64,000 nucleotides of DNA from Sindora glabra (GCA_020226215.1 CM035233.1:5828001-5892000); one strand, 5' to 3'. Positions 49,988 to 62,900 are shown, numbered from the stretch's first letter. Numbers and translations: made by a program. Notes: a model not told the origin generated them from the letters alone.

Positions 49988-50879
49988 GTATTTGAATTTA
50001 TTTTCAAATGCAATTGTTTCGTGCTTATATATTATGTAGTTATATTATGTAATTTCTAAGATATGATTAAAGTCATGACAAAAGGTCAAAAAACATTGGA
50101 TTGTAAAAAATTTATTTTTAAAACTTAACTTATAAAATCCATTATTTTTTCATATTTTAATCATTTTAAGTAGATGACCTATGAATGAAAAGTTTCTTGA
50201 GTTTATTTTCATATAAAATAAGTTTTACATTAAAACATTATTAATTTAAAAATATGATTGAAAGAGTGATTAAAAGTTAAAATTGAAAAGATCAAAATTC
50301 ATATATTATTTGTATTTAAAGTGTCTCATAACTATCTTGTAAAAACATGATCATAAGCTATCTTTCTAAAATACTTTGATCAAAATAAAATTTTAAAAAC
50401 ATATTTGAGTTCTATATCATGAAAAAATTTATCTTATAAGAAAGTTCAAGCCTAAAAAGAAAAGTTATACTAATAAAGTTCTTATTCTTTTCTTGATACT
50501 TCTAAACTTCTAAAACTTCAATATTTTCATTCTTTAATACTTGGAACACATTTCCTTTATTAAATTTATTCTTTTTTCTTTATTGAGTTAAGCGTGACAA
50601 GATTTTCCATTGCAATGCTTCAATACTAACTTTTCTTGTTTTGTTTAATCCTATATAATATATATAAACTTTGCAAGTTATGTAATTAGTCTATTCTAAC
50701 ATATTAAGATAAGATTCATGATTCATATATTTTTATATAACAAGTTAGCATAATAACATGCATAGTCATCATATCATACATATTTATCAATAAAGTATGT
50801 CTATTAATGTTTATATGAAATATACCACACAATATACAATGTCATTCCTACACTCATTTGTCATAATAGAAACTCATCA

Positions 50880-51800
50880 CACTATAATATTTTTTGTCTA
50901 AGGCAATGGTAAATTTGGTAACGGCTAAAAAATTGTTATCTAAAACTTCAACAAGCAACAATTTTGAGAATATTGCCTTTTATTTTTAGTTTAAATAACA
51001 CTTTTTATATTACAAAAAATCATCTTTTTAAGGCAATATTAGAAAACTATTGCCTAAAGCTTAAATAAGCAATGATTTTGAAAGTGTTTCCTCTTATTTA
51101 GTTTAAACTTTTGTGAAAATTGGAGTCTAAGACGAGTAAGTTAATTGTCCTCAAGATTTTTCACATCTTAATGTAGAGTTTTCCATAGAAATCCACAGGA
51201 TTTAACAAACTTTTCTATTTTGATTACATGATTAAAATAGAAATTGGAATAGGAAAATATGTAACCTAGCAACATGATGAGAGACTTGAAAGTTAAGAGA
51301 AAAAGTAGCGAGAGTTTTCTTGATTTGCATCACTTCCAAATGGTTGGGCGATTGGTTTTTATAAAAGGAAGATATAGCCGTTGGAAAATGACCTTTGAAA
51401 AATAGCCATTAAGAAATTTATAAAATATTATTTTCTTAAATATAATTTAAAACTAATTTATATATAAAACCAAATTTGGGATAGGTCTTATGAGATACTC
51501 ATGTGCAAAAAGGCTTGTTCAATTTTTATACTTAAATAAGCCTAACTCATTTACATAAACCCAATACATATATGTTCATTTATTATTTCATATATGAGAT
51601 CTTATATATATAAACTTTTTCATGAAACCTAACTCAAGTGACGTGAAACTTTATATTATATTAAGCCTTTTGAAATACCTTCTGTTTTTAGTTTAAGTAA
51701 TACTATTTTGGTGACATCAAAAAAATTGTTGCTAATACACATAGACTAGCTCAATTGATTGTTGCCTTATTACTTTACATAAATTTTTTTCTCAAAAAAT
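50880..51800. repeat. AGGCAAT/ATTGCCT repeats with a CACTA-like end
   Basis: CACTATAATATTTTTTG at 50880 looks like a CACTA terminus. It is followed by paired motifs such as TCTAAGGCAATGG, AATATTGCCTTTTATTT, TTAAGGCAATATTAG and ACTATTGCCTAAAG up to about 51080, then a few looser ones to 51780. This is subterminal-repeat style, unlike the GCGACGA repeats of the two large CACTA elements. No second end was found. Confidence 0.35.
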
Positions 51801-52152
51801 TATTTAATGTCAAATACATTACTTAATTTTTCTTTAGATTTCGAAAAAATTATCTTTATTTTCTTTAATTCTACTTTAGTTTTATTTTTATAAATTTATA
51901 TTGAGCAATAAAATTATATTTTGAAAAAGTTAAACATAATTTTAACTTTTATTTTTAAGAAAAATTGTTGTTCTAGAAATTTGCAGGTTCCAAAATTAAT
52001 CTTTTTTTTAATAATTGCTATATATATAATAATTAGTTAATTATTGCATAATTTTAATTAATAAGAAACCATAATTGGGTCGAAATAGATATAATAAACA
52101 ACACATGTTATTGTTGCATAAACTTACCAATAAAAAATGATTTAAAAATTGC

Positions 52153-52212
<60 letters not shown>

Positions 52213-53750
52213 GGCACTGACTTATCCAAAATCAATTAATAAAACTTGTTATTTTATAAAAAAAAACTACACAAAAGTTGTTTAATATGGCTGATAATAT
52301 TTTACTTTTCACTTATTAGACTAATTACTTACCTACTTTTTTATATTTTAACTTTATTTTAATAAAAAATTTTGGTAATAAATTATAATTTATTAATCCA
52401 ACTTTATGCAATTAGGTTGAAATTTGAGAAAATTATACTTTATGTACTTGTAATTCTGGTAACTTTGATTAAGTTCACATATACTTTCAAGTGTTACAAA
52501 TTTATCAATATGCGCTATTTATTGTTAATAATTTGTCCATCTAAACCTTTTTTATCTAATTTTTAACGGAATATTTTATAATAAGTAAGTTAAATGAATT
52601 CAAAGAAAATCGTAACGGAATAAATTATAATTTTTTCATATTTATGTAAATTAATATTTAGAATTTTCAATTGAAGTTAAAAAATATATATTAGTTATAT
52701 TTTCTTAATTTAGATTTATAAATTATATGTTATTGTAATATGTTTTACAAAATTATTAATAATATAATATATGAATTTTATTATCTACAAAGAGTTTTAA
52801 TTATTTTTTATTGGTGTCATGTATTATAATAATATTTTTTTGTTTAAGACGTGTTATTAAAACAAAGAAACAAGATTGATATATTTTGATTCTTATTACT
52901 AATTTTTAACATTAATTTAAATAAATATAAAAAAATTATATTTTATGCACATATATTTTTATTTGATTTTATTTAACATACTTATTGTAACTTCCGCTGC
53001 TGCTTGATGCGATTCCTCTGAATGAACCAGATCTGCGATCAAATATAATTATTTTTTTTATTAGTTTTTGAATCTTTGTTCTTTTCTGCATGAACATCCA
53101 AATTCAGGGGCTCAATATTTTTAACACAAATCATCGATCAAATATAACAATTACAGCTACAATAATATTATATTCAAATAAAAAACTTCTTATAATTAAC
53201 AAAAAGTGCAAATCTTTGAAATTTGAAAGTATAAGGTTCAAAATTGACACACTGAACATTTTTTATAAACAATAAATTTTGAAAAAAATTAATTTATAAT
53301 ATATTAAAGCTTAAAAAATTGGAAATTTAAATTTATTATTTGTTGCACCTTTTTTATAACAGATTTAAAAATATTAATTTTTTTATTTTTTATTAAAATA
53401 ACTTTAAGAAATAAAAAATAATAAAATTTGACAATGATTAAAAAGTTAAAAAATTGTTAAAAAAAATATAAAATGCAACTTGCTTGCGGTAGTTACACAA
53501 GGGACATATAGTATAATTTTATATACCGCTGGTCTAAATAAAATTACACCGGCAATGTATAAAATAAAAATCCATTTCATTTGATAGGTGAAGTTTAAAA
53601 ATCGTTAAACGATGGAAATTTTGGAAGTCATGCTGCTGACAATTTCCATGGGGATCGCGGTCTCATCAGACCACCCTGCTTTGACTTTTGATGGAAATTA
53701 GGATTGTGGGAATAATTTCTCTTTTTTGGGAAGATTATAGTGTCCTCAGG
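51801..53750. other. AT-rich non-coding stretch with an (AAT)n tract
   Basis: No gene is supported. The open frames 52372-52566 and 53090-53275 have no motif and no coding-like composition. A slightly GC-richer patch at 52990-53040 and 53610-53690 has no recognisable content. Confidence 0.4.
52155..52212. repeat. (AAT)n microsatellite, about 19 units
   Basis: An uninterrupted ATA/AAT trinucleotide run. Likely length-variable. Confidence 0.95.
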
Positions 53751-53866
53751 GGTTTTCAAATTCTGGATATGTGGCACAATCTCATTCATTAAATAAAATT
53801 ATCAAAACTTTAGATAATTTCATTCAATAAATGAAATTGTGGCACACCACCCAAAATTTAAAAATC
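53751..53866. mobile_element. 116-bp hairpin MITE
   Basis: The left arm GGTTTTCAAATTCTGG followed by GTGGCACAATCTCATT pairs with the right arm (complement GATTTTTAAATTTTGG then GTGCCACAATTTCATT). The two arms of about 50 bp enclose a loop of about 11 bp (53803-53813). It could fold into a long stem and be a small-RNA source. The superfamily is unknown. Confidence 0.65.
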
Positions 53867-54370
53867 TCATTAAATATCTTAGAATTTCCCTTTTTTACAT
53901 GTCAAGTTGGATGTAATCATCAGATAAAACAGAGAAGTGCGTCTGTCTGATGCGATGCCCACGTAAGCGGACCCAAGCTCAGTTAAGTCATCGCTTGATC
54001 ACTAAAATATATATAAAATATTAAATAAATAAATAAAATATTTTTATTTTATTTTATTATAACTATATTTTATGATTTTTTTTTTAAACAAATCATATTG
54101 GTCGTCAAATGGATTCGGTATGTTTGTAGCTTTTTGTTAGATATATTTTACTTTGGAAGTGGTGGGGAAGGGCTCTTTTGTGCGTTTTTGTCCCGGTTAA
54201 TTAATTTATTTTATGAATAATAAATTTGACAAGTTTTCCCTCCTTTATCTAGTGTCATATATGAGAAAATTTTAAATTGTGGAAAACTTTCATATTAAAT
54301 AGCATATAATGTTAATCGAAGAATTTATTCTATTTTTTTATCCTAAACTCGATTTTAAAAATGTGTGTAC
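53867..54370. other. Non-coding stretch
   Basis: No gene is recognised. A GC-richer patch (53930-54000, GATGCCCACGTAAGCGGACC) could belong to the neighbouring gene fragment, but no frame supports it. Confidence 0.35.
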
Positions 54371-54679
54371 ATGCATCTGGTGGTTGAAGGATCGAAGACT
54401 GGCATTAGCTATGTTCCCGCATTGTCTCCTTTCTCTACTTACAAAATTTGGTCACCTGGATTTGTAGTTGATGAAGATTATACTATATCAGTTGCACCGG
54501 TATGTTAATAGTCTAAATTATTAAATTTTATTTATCTATGAATAATTTACTCGTACACCGTACACCATAATCTTTTTTTTTTATACTTTGTCTGTGCAGG
54601 ACCATGTTGATTTTGCTACTGCTGTCAGCTTATGAGATGCACACTTGCATGTCAAAGTTAATGATGATGTTCTTGTAAA
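54371..54679 (+). pseudogene. Two-exon fragment of an unidentified plant gene
   Basis: Exon A (54371-54499) encodes 43 residues without a stop: VVEGSKTGISYVPALSPF, then KIWSPGFVVDEDYTISVAP. A GTATGT donor (54500) and TCTGTGCAG acceptor (54599) give a 100-bp phase-0 intron. Exon B (54600 onward) encodes DHVDFATAVSL, a TGA stop, then DAHLHVKVNDDVLVNT. Composition and splice sites look genuinely coding, and the stop is a simple C-to-T change of CGA. I do not recognise the family. No further exons were found, so it is a broken fragment or was carried here by a transposon. Confidence 0.55.
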
Positions 54680-55241
54680 TACAAACCTTTACACCTTTTG
54701 AAACTGTAAAAATCTGGATTTGGATAAAGAAATTGAAAATTTGTTTTTTTCCCTTTTTAATTTGGAATATAAGAAATTGGCAACTGACAATCAGCTAAAC
54801 ATTATTTAAGTTTTGCATCTAATTTCATGCATTGTTTTTGTATACATAGTATGTTTGCATCATGTTCTCTAAAAATAACATTTTTCTAAGTATCCATTTT
54901 AATCTGATTGTGCAACATGGGAGAAATTCTAGCTAGACACTGATCAAAACCACAGATGTGCAATGGTATATCACGAATTAAAAAGGATCAATGCAAAGCA
55001 TTTGTTAGTATATAATTTATTATTTAATAAAATATTAAAAATTTTGAATAAATTTTTAAAAAATATATATCATTTTGCTCTATGAAGCAAACAAAATTAA
55101 AAAAAAGTTGAATTATTGTTTAAAATTATATACTTAATATAGTCTTCATGTATGAATATTATATTGATAAATAAATTAATTTTTTTAAAAAAATTCATTG
55201 CCAATTTTAAAATTTTTTTTAGTAATTAACAATTTATTTTA
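54680..55241. other. Non-coding stretch before CACTA 2
   Basis: AT-rich sequence with no gene. It ends in TTA (55239-55241), the likely target triplet of CACTA 2. Confidence 0.4.
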
Positions 55242-55888
55242 CACTTCAAGAAAAAACAACAACACCAACGATACCTTTAGCGATGAAAAATACTTGGTTG
55301 TCGGTGATTAGCCAGAAGATTTTTACCAACAACAAAAGTTGTCAGTGATTCTTGAAAATCTAACAAACACAATTTTTTTAGATGGGCAAGAAAATAGAAA
55401 CCTTCAACGATGACAATTGTCTTTGGTGAAGGTTCTTGTATTTCATTGACAACAAGAGTAGTCGTTGAAGACTGACTTCAAAAATCTAGGCGAGAAAATA
55501 TACTTTTCAATGATGACATTGTTATCAATGAAAGTGCAACCTTTTCTGACAATAGAATTGTCGTTGAAAGTCAAAGGCACAAGCTTCCATACTCCTTTTC
55601 AATGATGACAATTGTTGTAGGCAAAAGTCAAGGACCTTCACTAACAACAATGCTGTCATTGAAAGTAATGGCATAATTTCCTAAGTCAATTTTTAGCTAC
55701 GATAATGTTGTCAGTGAAGGTCTCTCCAATGACAATTGTCATCACTTCAAAGGGGCACGAGAGCTTACGTCCATAAATATCCCCTCTTTAGTGAAAGTCA
55801 AAGACCTTCTATGATGACAATGTCATCAATGAAGGGTTTATTTTTTACTGACAACCTTCTAACGACGATCGAATAAATTTTTTGTTGC
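55242..55888 (+). repeat. CACTA 2 left subterminal repeats
   Basis: Units such as CTTTAGCGATGA, TTCAACGATGACAATTGTC, GACAATAGAATTGTCGTTG and AACGACGATCG repeat about every 40-70 bp in both orientations. They are more diverged than those of CACTA 1. Confidence 0.75.
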
Positions 55889-56238
55889 TAAAGCATTTGT
55901 CTATAAATTCCCAGCCAGCTCAAATTCAGTCTCATTTCGTATAGTGAGAAGAGAAGGTGCAAAGCAAGAGAGATCGAGGTATGCAATTTTTTTCATAATA
56001 TAATATGTTTTCTATTTATATATTTTTATAACATAATATAATTTCTTATTTATAATATAATATGTTATTAAAGCATCTGCCTATAAATTCCCAGCCAGCT
56101 CAAATTCAATCTCATTTTGCATAATGAGAAAGGAAGCTACAAAGCAAGAGAGATCGAGGTATTCAATTTTTTTCAAAATATAATATCTTTTCTATTTATA
56201 TATTTTTATAATATAATATAATTTCTTATTTATATAAT
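55889..56238 (+). promoter_or_regulatory. CACTA 2 promoter and leader, tandemly duplicated (180 bp)
   Basis: TAAAGCATTTGTCTATAAAT at 55889 recurs at 56069 with period 180. Each unit contains a TATAAAT box (55902 and 56082), a segment CCCAGCCAGCTCAAATTC, and an AGAGATCGAG|GTATTC-like splice-donor context. CACTA 1 has only one TATA. Two promoters and two donors may thus be present. Confidence 0.7.
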
Positions 56239-56756
56239 TTTGATTTGCTAGCTAGTTATTACTATTCGTTGTTACTTGTGTTGGATATCTAGAAAGCATT
56301 TGATCAGTAGATTTATTCTATTAAGGTATGTGAATTGAATTTTATAATATTTTATTTAAATATATAATTTATAAGATGAATAATATGAAATGAATTTATT
56401 TAGTTTGATGATATAACTACTTTGATATGAAATAAATCTTGTTTGATTTTATATGTTATAAATGTCAAATGTGTTGATGTAATTGTATTTTCATGTACAA
56501 TTTATAAATATGAATTTTGTTGTTGCTATGTTGTTAAATAAAATTGTAATTTTGCATGATATGATATGTGTATCGATTGTTTAGTTAGGTTAATATGAGA
56601 TAGAGTTGTTATAAGATTTTATTTACAAACCTTGAAATTTAGGATGTAGTTTTGAAATACAAATTTTTAGTTTCATTTAAATAATATAATATATAAAATT
56701 AGAATGATTATATAAATATAATTTAAAAAATATATCGACATAGGAATAAACTTTTA

Positions 56757-57208
56757 GGTATGTAATTAAATTTTTTGAATATGACTTAGTAAAAATATTT
56801 CAATGAAAACATAAAATAAAGAAAGAAAATGTTATAAATATATTTAATGAAAATATTATAAATAAGATATTTTGAAAGTTTTAAAAATTTAAAACAATTA
56901 TATATGTAAAGAACAAATTGTTATATTAAATGAGTTAGAAATAATATATTGACAAATTATATTATATATGTAAAACAATTATATTTGCAAAGAACAAATT
57001 GGTATCTTAAGAAATTTTACATTTTAACAATTTTAAAATGATGTGATAATACATAAATAAATAACAGTATAAAACTCATTAATACTATGGACAAATTATA
57101 TTTAAATCCTTTTTCAATTATGAATATAAGTAATATATCATTTATTCATTAAAATATGTATAAATAATATTTCCTTATAAAAATACTTTATTATAAAACA
57201 AACATACC
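56757..57208. mobile_element. Tourist-like MITE, 452 bp, in CACTA 2
   Basis: The ends GGTATGTAATTA and, reverse-complemented, GGTATGTTTGTT are flanked by TTA (56754-56756 and 57209-57211). The right part (TATGTATAAATAATATTTCC, ATAAAAATACTTTATTAT) resembles the right part of the 280-bp MITE at 27120-27177. The interior is longer. Confidence 0.5.
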
Positions 57209-57243
57209 TTAAATGGTTCATAGTACAAATAGGACCTTGTGAA

Positions 57244-58743
57244 TAGGGGCGTGTCTAGATATTTTTAGGCCTTAAGCAAAATTATTAAAGGAGCCTAATA
57301 TAATATAAATTATCAAATTTTTAGATTATTTTTCTAGTATAATATAAATCATCAAATTTTTATATTATTTTTCTAGTTTTTTGAGCTGCAAAATCACTTA
57401 TTAAAATTTTATAATTAAGTAATTCTGACATTTCACTCTCAATAGATAATATGACGAATCCATTTAATCTATCTTATAACATAGTTAATCTCAGATTGGA
57501 TTTAAACAATTTTAGTTTTGAAAAACTTCTCTCGGTAATAGCAATCGTTATATGTATTGTCAATAATATTCTATAAACAATGCATGCATTTGGAAATGAA
57601 TCTAATCTTTTAATACACTTTAATACTTCTATTGGAGTATTATTTTCTTTTATTAACATTTCTCTTAATACCTTCAATTTTGAAAATAAATCAAAACCAT
57701 CAATATCAGAATGTTCACTAAAACTTAAAAACTTTTCAAGATTAATACAATATTTTTGCAATTGATCCTCATCCAAAGTTTTAAATTTTTAGGATTTAAA
57801 TAAAAAATTAAAGATAGTTTCATATCCAAAGTTTTTCTTTAATTTTTCAAAGCCACATTCATACTTTCTATTTGACATTTTCTATTGCGATAAAGTATAA
57901 AAATAAAATAGAATAACAACAACAATAAAAATATAAATAAAATAGATGTGCAAAGTAAATAGAAGAAATGATGAAATGATAAAACCTGAAAACTTATAAA
58001 TAAAGAAAATTGTACGTTGTACTATCTATTGCAACAATTTGACATCAATTTATTTTGAGAATTTACTTTAAAAAATATGAAGATAAGAGTGAGAAAAGCG
58101 AACAAAATGTGAGAGTGAAGAAAATTTGAAGAGAAAATATTGAAAATCTATGGTATATATAGATAAAAAAAATGACCATTATAAATTATAATATTGGAAA
58201 TAATAATGTGCAAATATGCAACTAACTAGGAAATAATCCCAAAAAGAGTAATTATTGTTAGATTATTAACGTATAACTAATTTTTTTATAATCATTAGTC
58301 ATTTATTTTATATAATCATACAAAAAATCTGCAACTAATTAGGAAATAAATCCCCAAATATTTCTCAATTAGTTATTTATTTTTTATAATCATACAAAAA
58401 ATCTATAACTAATTAGGAAATAATCCCAAAGAGAGTAATTATTGTTGGATCACTAATGTATAACTAATTTTTTTATAGTCATTAGTCATTTATTTTGTAT
58501 AGTTATACAAAAAATTAGCAACTAATTAGGAAATAAATCCCCATTTATTTTCAACTAGTTGCAAATTGTATAATCAATATTAATAACTATACAAATAATC
58601 CCAAAAAGAGTAATTACTATTGGATTTGAAGTTTAACTACTTGTTCAATGACTATATAAAATAAAAAAAAATATAAGTAGGGCCTAGAAAAACTTGGGGC
58701 CTAAGGCAAGTACCTTACTTGCCTATCCAAAGACACGGCCCTA
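57244..58743 (-). mobile_element. Non-autonomous hAT transposon, 1500 bp
   Basis: The ends TAGGGGCGTGTCTA and, reverse-complemented, TAGGGCCGTGTCTT are inverted repeats. The 8-bp flanks CTTGTGAA (57236-57243) and CCTGTGAA (58744-58751) match at 7 of 8, the hAT duplication length. It contains only the end of a transposase gene (minus strand). An internal higher-order repeat of about 196 bp lies at 58206-58600 (AACTAATTAGGAAATAA at 58332, 58409 and 58525). Confidence 0.8.
57420..57876 (-). pseudogene. hAT transposase C-terminal remnant
   Basis: The frame 57474-57776 encodes NLEKFLSFSEHSDIDGFDLF, then LKCIKRLDSFPNACIVYRIL and ITERSFSKLKLFKSNLRLTM, the hAT dimerisation domain of the TTF-type/ZMYM1-like branch. 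After a stop it continues DRLNGFVILSIESEM. The catalytic core and BED or TTF zinc finger are missing, so it cannot be active. The start is not a natural one. Confidence 0.8.
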
Positions 58744-58751
58744 CCTGTGAA

Positions 58752-59925
58752 AAAGCTTGAGAAAGATCATTAGTGCATTAAGAAAAAATATGCCATAAAA
58801 GAAGCAAATCATAATAGCCTGGCGCAAAGAAATATAAAAAATTTAATAGCACAAAAGTTATAGGTAGAATGGACTCCCTCCTTAATTAAATTCTTTAGTA
58901 AAATAACTATTAATGTAAATTGTGAGTCACATAGTATACTACTATTGTACTATCAAAATTTTTTACAAACATCATACTATTGAATCTAAATTATTTAGTG
59001 AACTAAATATCATATCATAAAGCAAATTTATCTTTAAAAATTATTTTTAAATAATATTTAAAACTATAATAATCAAATAAAATAAATAATATTTAAAAAT
59101 ATGAAATGACTACATAAATGTATTTGAAATAATATATTTACATGAACATTAGGTTTTGAAAATGAAAATCATATTTAGGTTAATATAAATTAATAAATAC
59201 ATGTTAATGAAAATGCATTAAGATAAAGATTTTAAATTATAAAAATGTATCAAAATAATTATATATTGAATATGTGAATAAAAAATATTAAATATTTGAA
59301 AATTAAATTGTTATGTACTCAACAATAATATTAGATATTTTATAAATACATAAAAAATAAAAAATGCATAAAAATTACACATAAAATAATAGCAATAAGA
59401 TTACATATGATTATAAATATTATTATAAATATATTTATAATAATTATATTATAATAAATTTAAATAGAATTGTATTTACATTTGTATTATAAGTTTAAAC
59501 TTGTTCAAAGGTTGGTTGATCTCTATACGTCAACTAATCATTGAATTGTCCTACAAAGTTAGATAATTTAGAATATATCTTGTAATTATTTTTAACAATT
59601 TATATAGTTCTCATTTACCATTGTAGAAATTTTTCAATATCCTCATTGTTCTTTGAGTGTGAACTATATCGATGTATAATTTACACACTTGTAGTACTAT
59701 GGGAAGATACTGCTAAAATTTTTACGTGTAAAAAATAATGAATATGGATAAATTGATGAAATCATAACTACAAAAATATATTGAATGAGATAGGACCTTA
59801 CCTTTTAGAATTGAAGTGATACGATGGATTTATGGTACATAACAAACATTGATCACAACACTTAATTCCATAAGAAGTTGTATTCTTCCTATTCGATGGT
59901 ATGATATCTATAAATAAAAGCTAGA
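58752..59925 (+). other. CACTA 2 leader continued
   Basis: No gene is seen. From about 59440 it aligns with CACTA 1 at 37080-37270, for example AATAGAATTGTATTTACATT at 59464 against 37137. The region 59610-59995 has no counterpart in CACTA 1. Confidence 0.5.
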
Positions 59926-62900
59926 TACATATATGAAATCACTTGTTGGATAAGTATTGGAATGATGCAATGACATTTGTTGAAAGAGTAAAAAACTTTG
60001 TTAATCAAAGGAGTTTGGTGAGATGCTCATGTAAAAAGTGCATAAATCTATTGTTTTAAAAATTAGGAATGTTGGAAGCATATATTATAGAGAATAGATT
60101 TCACCTATTATACATAAATTGAGTACATCATGGTGAAATGGATATTTTAACTTTTGAGGAGACGAAAGGGGTATCTCCTAATGAGAAGGATAAGATGGTG
60201 GATATTATATATAATTTCATCAGCCCTTATTTAATTGAATAAATAGTTTGTGATGAAGGAAAAAGAAATGAGGACGCATCTAAGGGGGACATTGAATTGA
60301 ATTATAGCAGTTGTGATGACCTATTTGAACAAGTGGAAACAAAACTACATCTAGGATGCACATCATTTTCTACCTTAAACTTTCTAGTGAAACTCATACA
60401 CTTGAAGGTGTTACATAAGTAGATTAATAAGTCATTTGATACTCTTTTGAAGTTATTAAAAAAGGCACTTCCGAAGGATAATCAATTGCTAGAATCACAC
60501 AATGGTACAAAAAATGGCTCAACAATATGAGTCAATTCATGTGTGCAAGCATGATTATGCAGTTTTCTAGAAAGAACATGCTTTGAAGGATAACTATTCA
60601 ATCTGTGAAGAAAGTTGATAGGTAGACAAAAATATGAAAGGAGAAAAGGTGTCTTAAAAAGTGGTTCAATATTTTCCATTGACTCCTCAGCTGAAGCAAT
60701 TGTATAGGTTAAGGCATACTGTAAGGGATATGATATAACATCGTATTGGAAAGTCAATAGAGAATGGGATAATGCAACATCCTATTAATAGAGAAGCTTA
60801 GCAAGAATTCAATATGACATATTCTAATTTTTTTACTAACCCTTAAAATGTTAGGCTTGAATTAAGTGCAAATGAATTTAATCCTTTAGTGATAAGAACT
60901 TGTCCTATGGCATGTGGTCAATGGTGATAACTACTTATAACCTGCCACCATGAATTTGTATGAATCAATCCTTTTTCTTATTAACCTTGTTAATATTAGG
61001 GCTATAATTACCAGGCAAAGATATTGACGTCTTCCTAAGACCCATTGTAGAAGAGTTAAGACATCTTTAGGAAAGGGGATTGAAACTTGGGATGGTAATA
61101 CAAATAAGATGTTTAACATGCGAGCAGCTCTATTGTGGACTATAAATGATTTTTTTGCATGAAGCAATCTCTCTAGGTGAAGTGGACAAGATTTTATAGC
61201 ATGTCCTATGTATAATGATGATACTCCATCAATTCAAGTTAAAGGAAAATAGCCTATTTTAGTTATCGTCATTGGCTTTTTAAGAGTCATGTATGGAGAA
61301 ATAGGAAAGAATTTAATAGGAATTCAGAAAGGAGAGCCCTCCTTGTCCTCTTACCAATGAAATTATCATGGATCAATTAGATAAGGTGGCACAAAGACTT
61401 CTTGTAAAACATACTCAGTTTGGTCAGTTTAGTGGTCTAAAGCAAAAGGGGGTGCCAATGAACTTAATTGGAATAAGAGAAACATATTTTTTGACCTTTT
61501 GTATTAGTTGACAATGAACTTGAAGCGTAATATTGATGTCATGTATACTGAGAAGACTGTACGTGACAGTATTTTGAGTACATTATTAGATATTGACCAT
61601 AAAACAAAAGATATGGATAATACAAGATAAGATCTAGCAGACATGAAGATAAGGCCAGACTTACATTTATATGAAGATAGGGACCAACTTTTCAAACCAC
61701 ATGCTACATACACGCTCAACTAAGAAGAATAAAGACGATTTTGCTAGTTTATAAAAAATATGAAATTTTCTGATGAGTTTGCTAAGAGTTTCAAGAAGAA
61801 TGTGATTGATCGTGATATAAAATTGAAGGGGTTGAAATCACATGACTATTATGTTATCATGGAATGATTGTTAGGACTTTTGATTTGAGCCTTTTTGTTG
61901 AAGGAACTATCATATTTGATTATTAAGTTATGCAACTTCTTTAACTAAATATGTACGAGAACTCTCAATAGGAGGGATGTCTTACAAGCTAACCAAGACA
62001 TTGTCATCATTTTATGCAAGCTTGAAAAGATATACCTTTCGAGATTCTTTGACATAATGGTTCACTATGTGATGCATTTACTAAATAAAGCATTACAAGG
62101 CGGTCCCATTTATTTTTAATGGATGTACTCAGATAAGAGATACATAAAAAAGTTGAAGGATTATGTCACGAATTGTGCTCGACCTAAGGATTCAATTACA
62201 AAAGGACATGTTGTTAATGAGGTGTTAACATTTTGTTCTATGTACTTAGAAGGAATGGAAACTAGATTCAATAGGCCTAATTAAAAACAAGACATAGCAT
62301 CTAAACACACAAAAAGGGCAATGTCAGTATTCAGATCTTAATGTCAACCATTGGGGAAAATCATTTCTCACTTTGATAAAAGAGATGGAGATGTTGGCAT
62401 ATAATACATCTTGAATAATTATGCCGAGATAAAAAAGTATCTCTGATAAATCTTTATAACCATTCATATTTTTCTCCTAATTAACCATAACAAACTAAAA
62501 TATATATGTTGTGTAATGAGCATTGATAAGAGCTCGAACGAAGTGGTGCTGAAAATATTGATCAATTACAAAGAACAAAATTCCTCATATAGTTTTACTC
62601 TAAGGTAAAAGTTTGTTCCTTCCAACCATGTTATACTAATCATGTAAGTATTGTTCCTTACTTGTACCTCTTTTCCAATTTAACTCTTTGTAGAAATGCT
62701 ATTTTTGTAGTTATACCATTTACATAGGAATGCTTTCCTAGAAGCCACGAAAGAGCTACTATCATAAGCTTTTGGTCTCAGTTTTACTATTATGATATAC
62801 TTAGTATGTATTGTAAATGGAGTGTGCTTTATAGTCAAAAGTTGAGATACAAAGAATAAAACATAGAATAGTGGCATTTACATTTTAAGAATTGATAGGA

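Noticed and set aside
53742..53747. ATAGTG as the right end of a CACTA element starting at 50880
   Set aside because: Only six to nine terminal bases agree, no subterminal repeats precede it, and the flanking triplets differ (TCA and TCC).
57580..57765. A 61-codon plus-strand frame
   Set aside because: It is the antisense shadow of the hAT transposase remnant.
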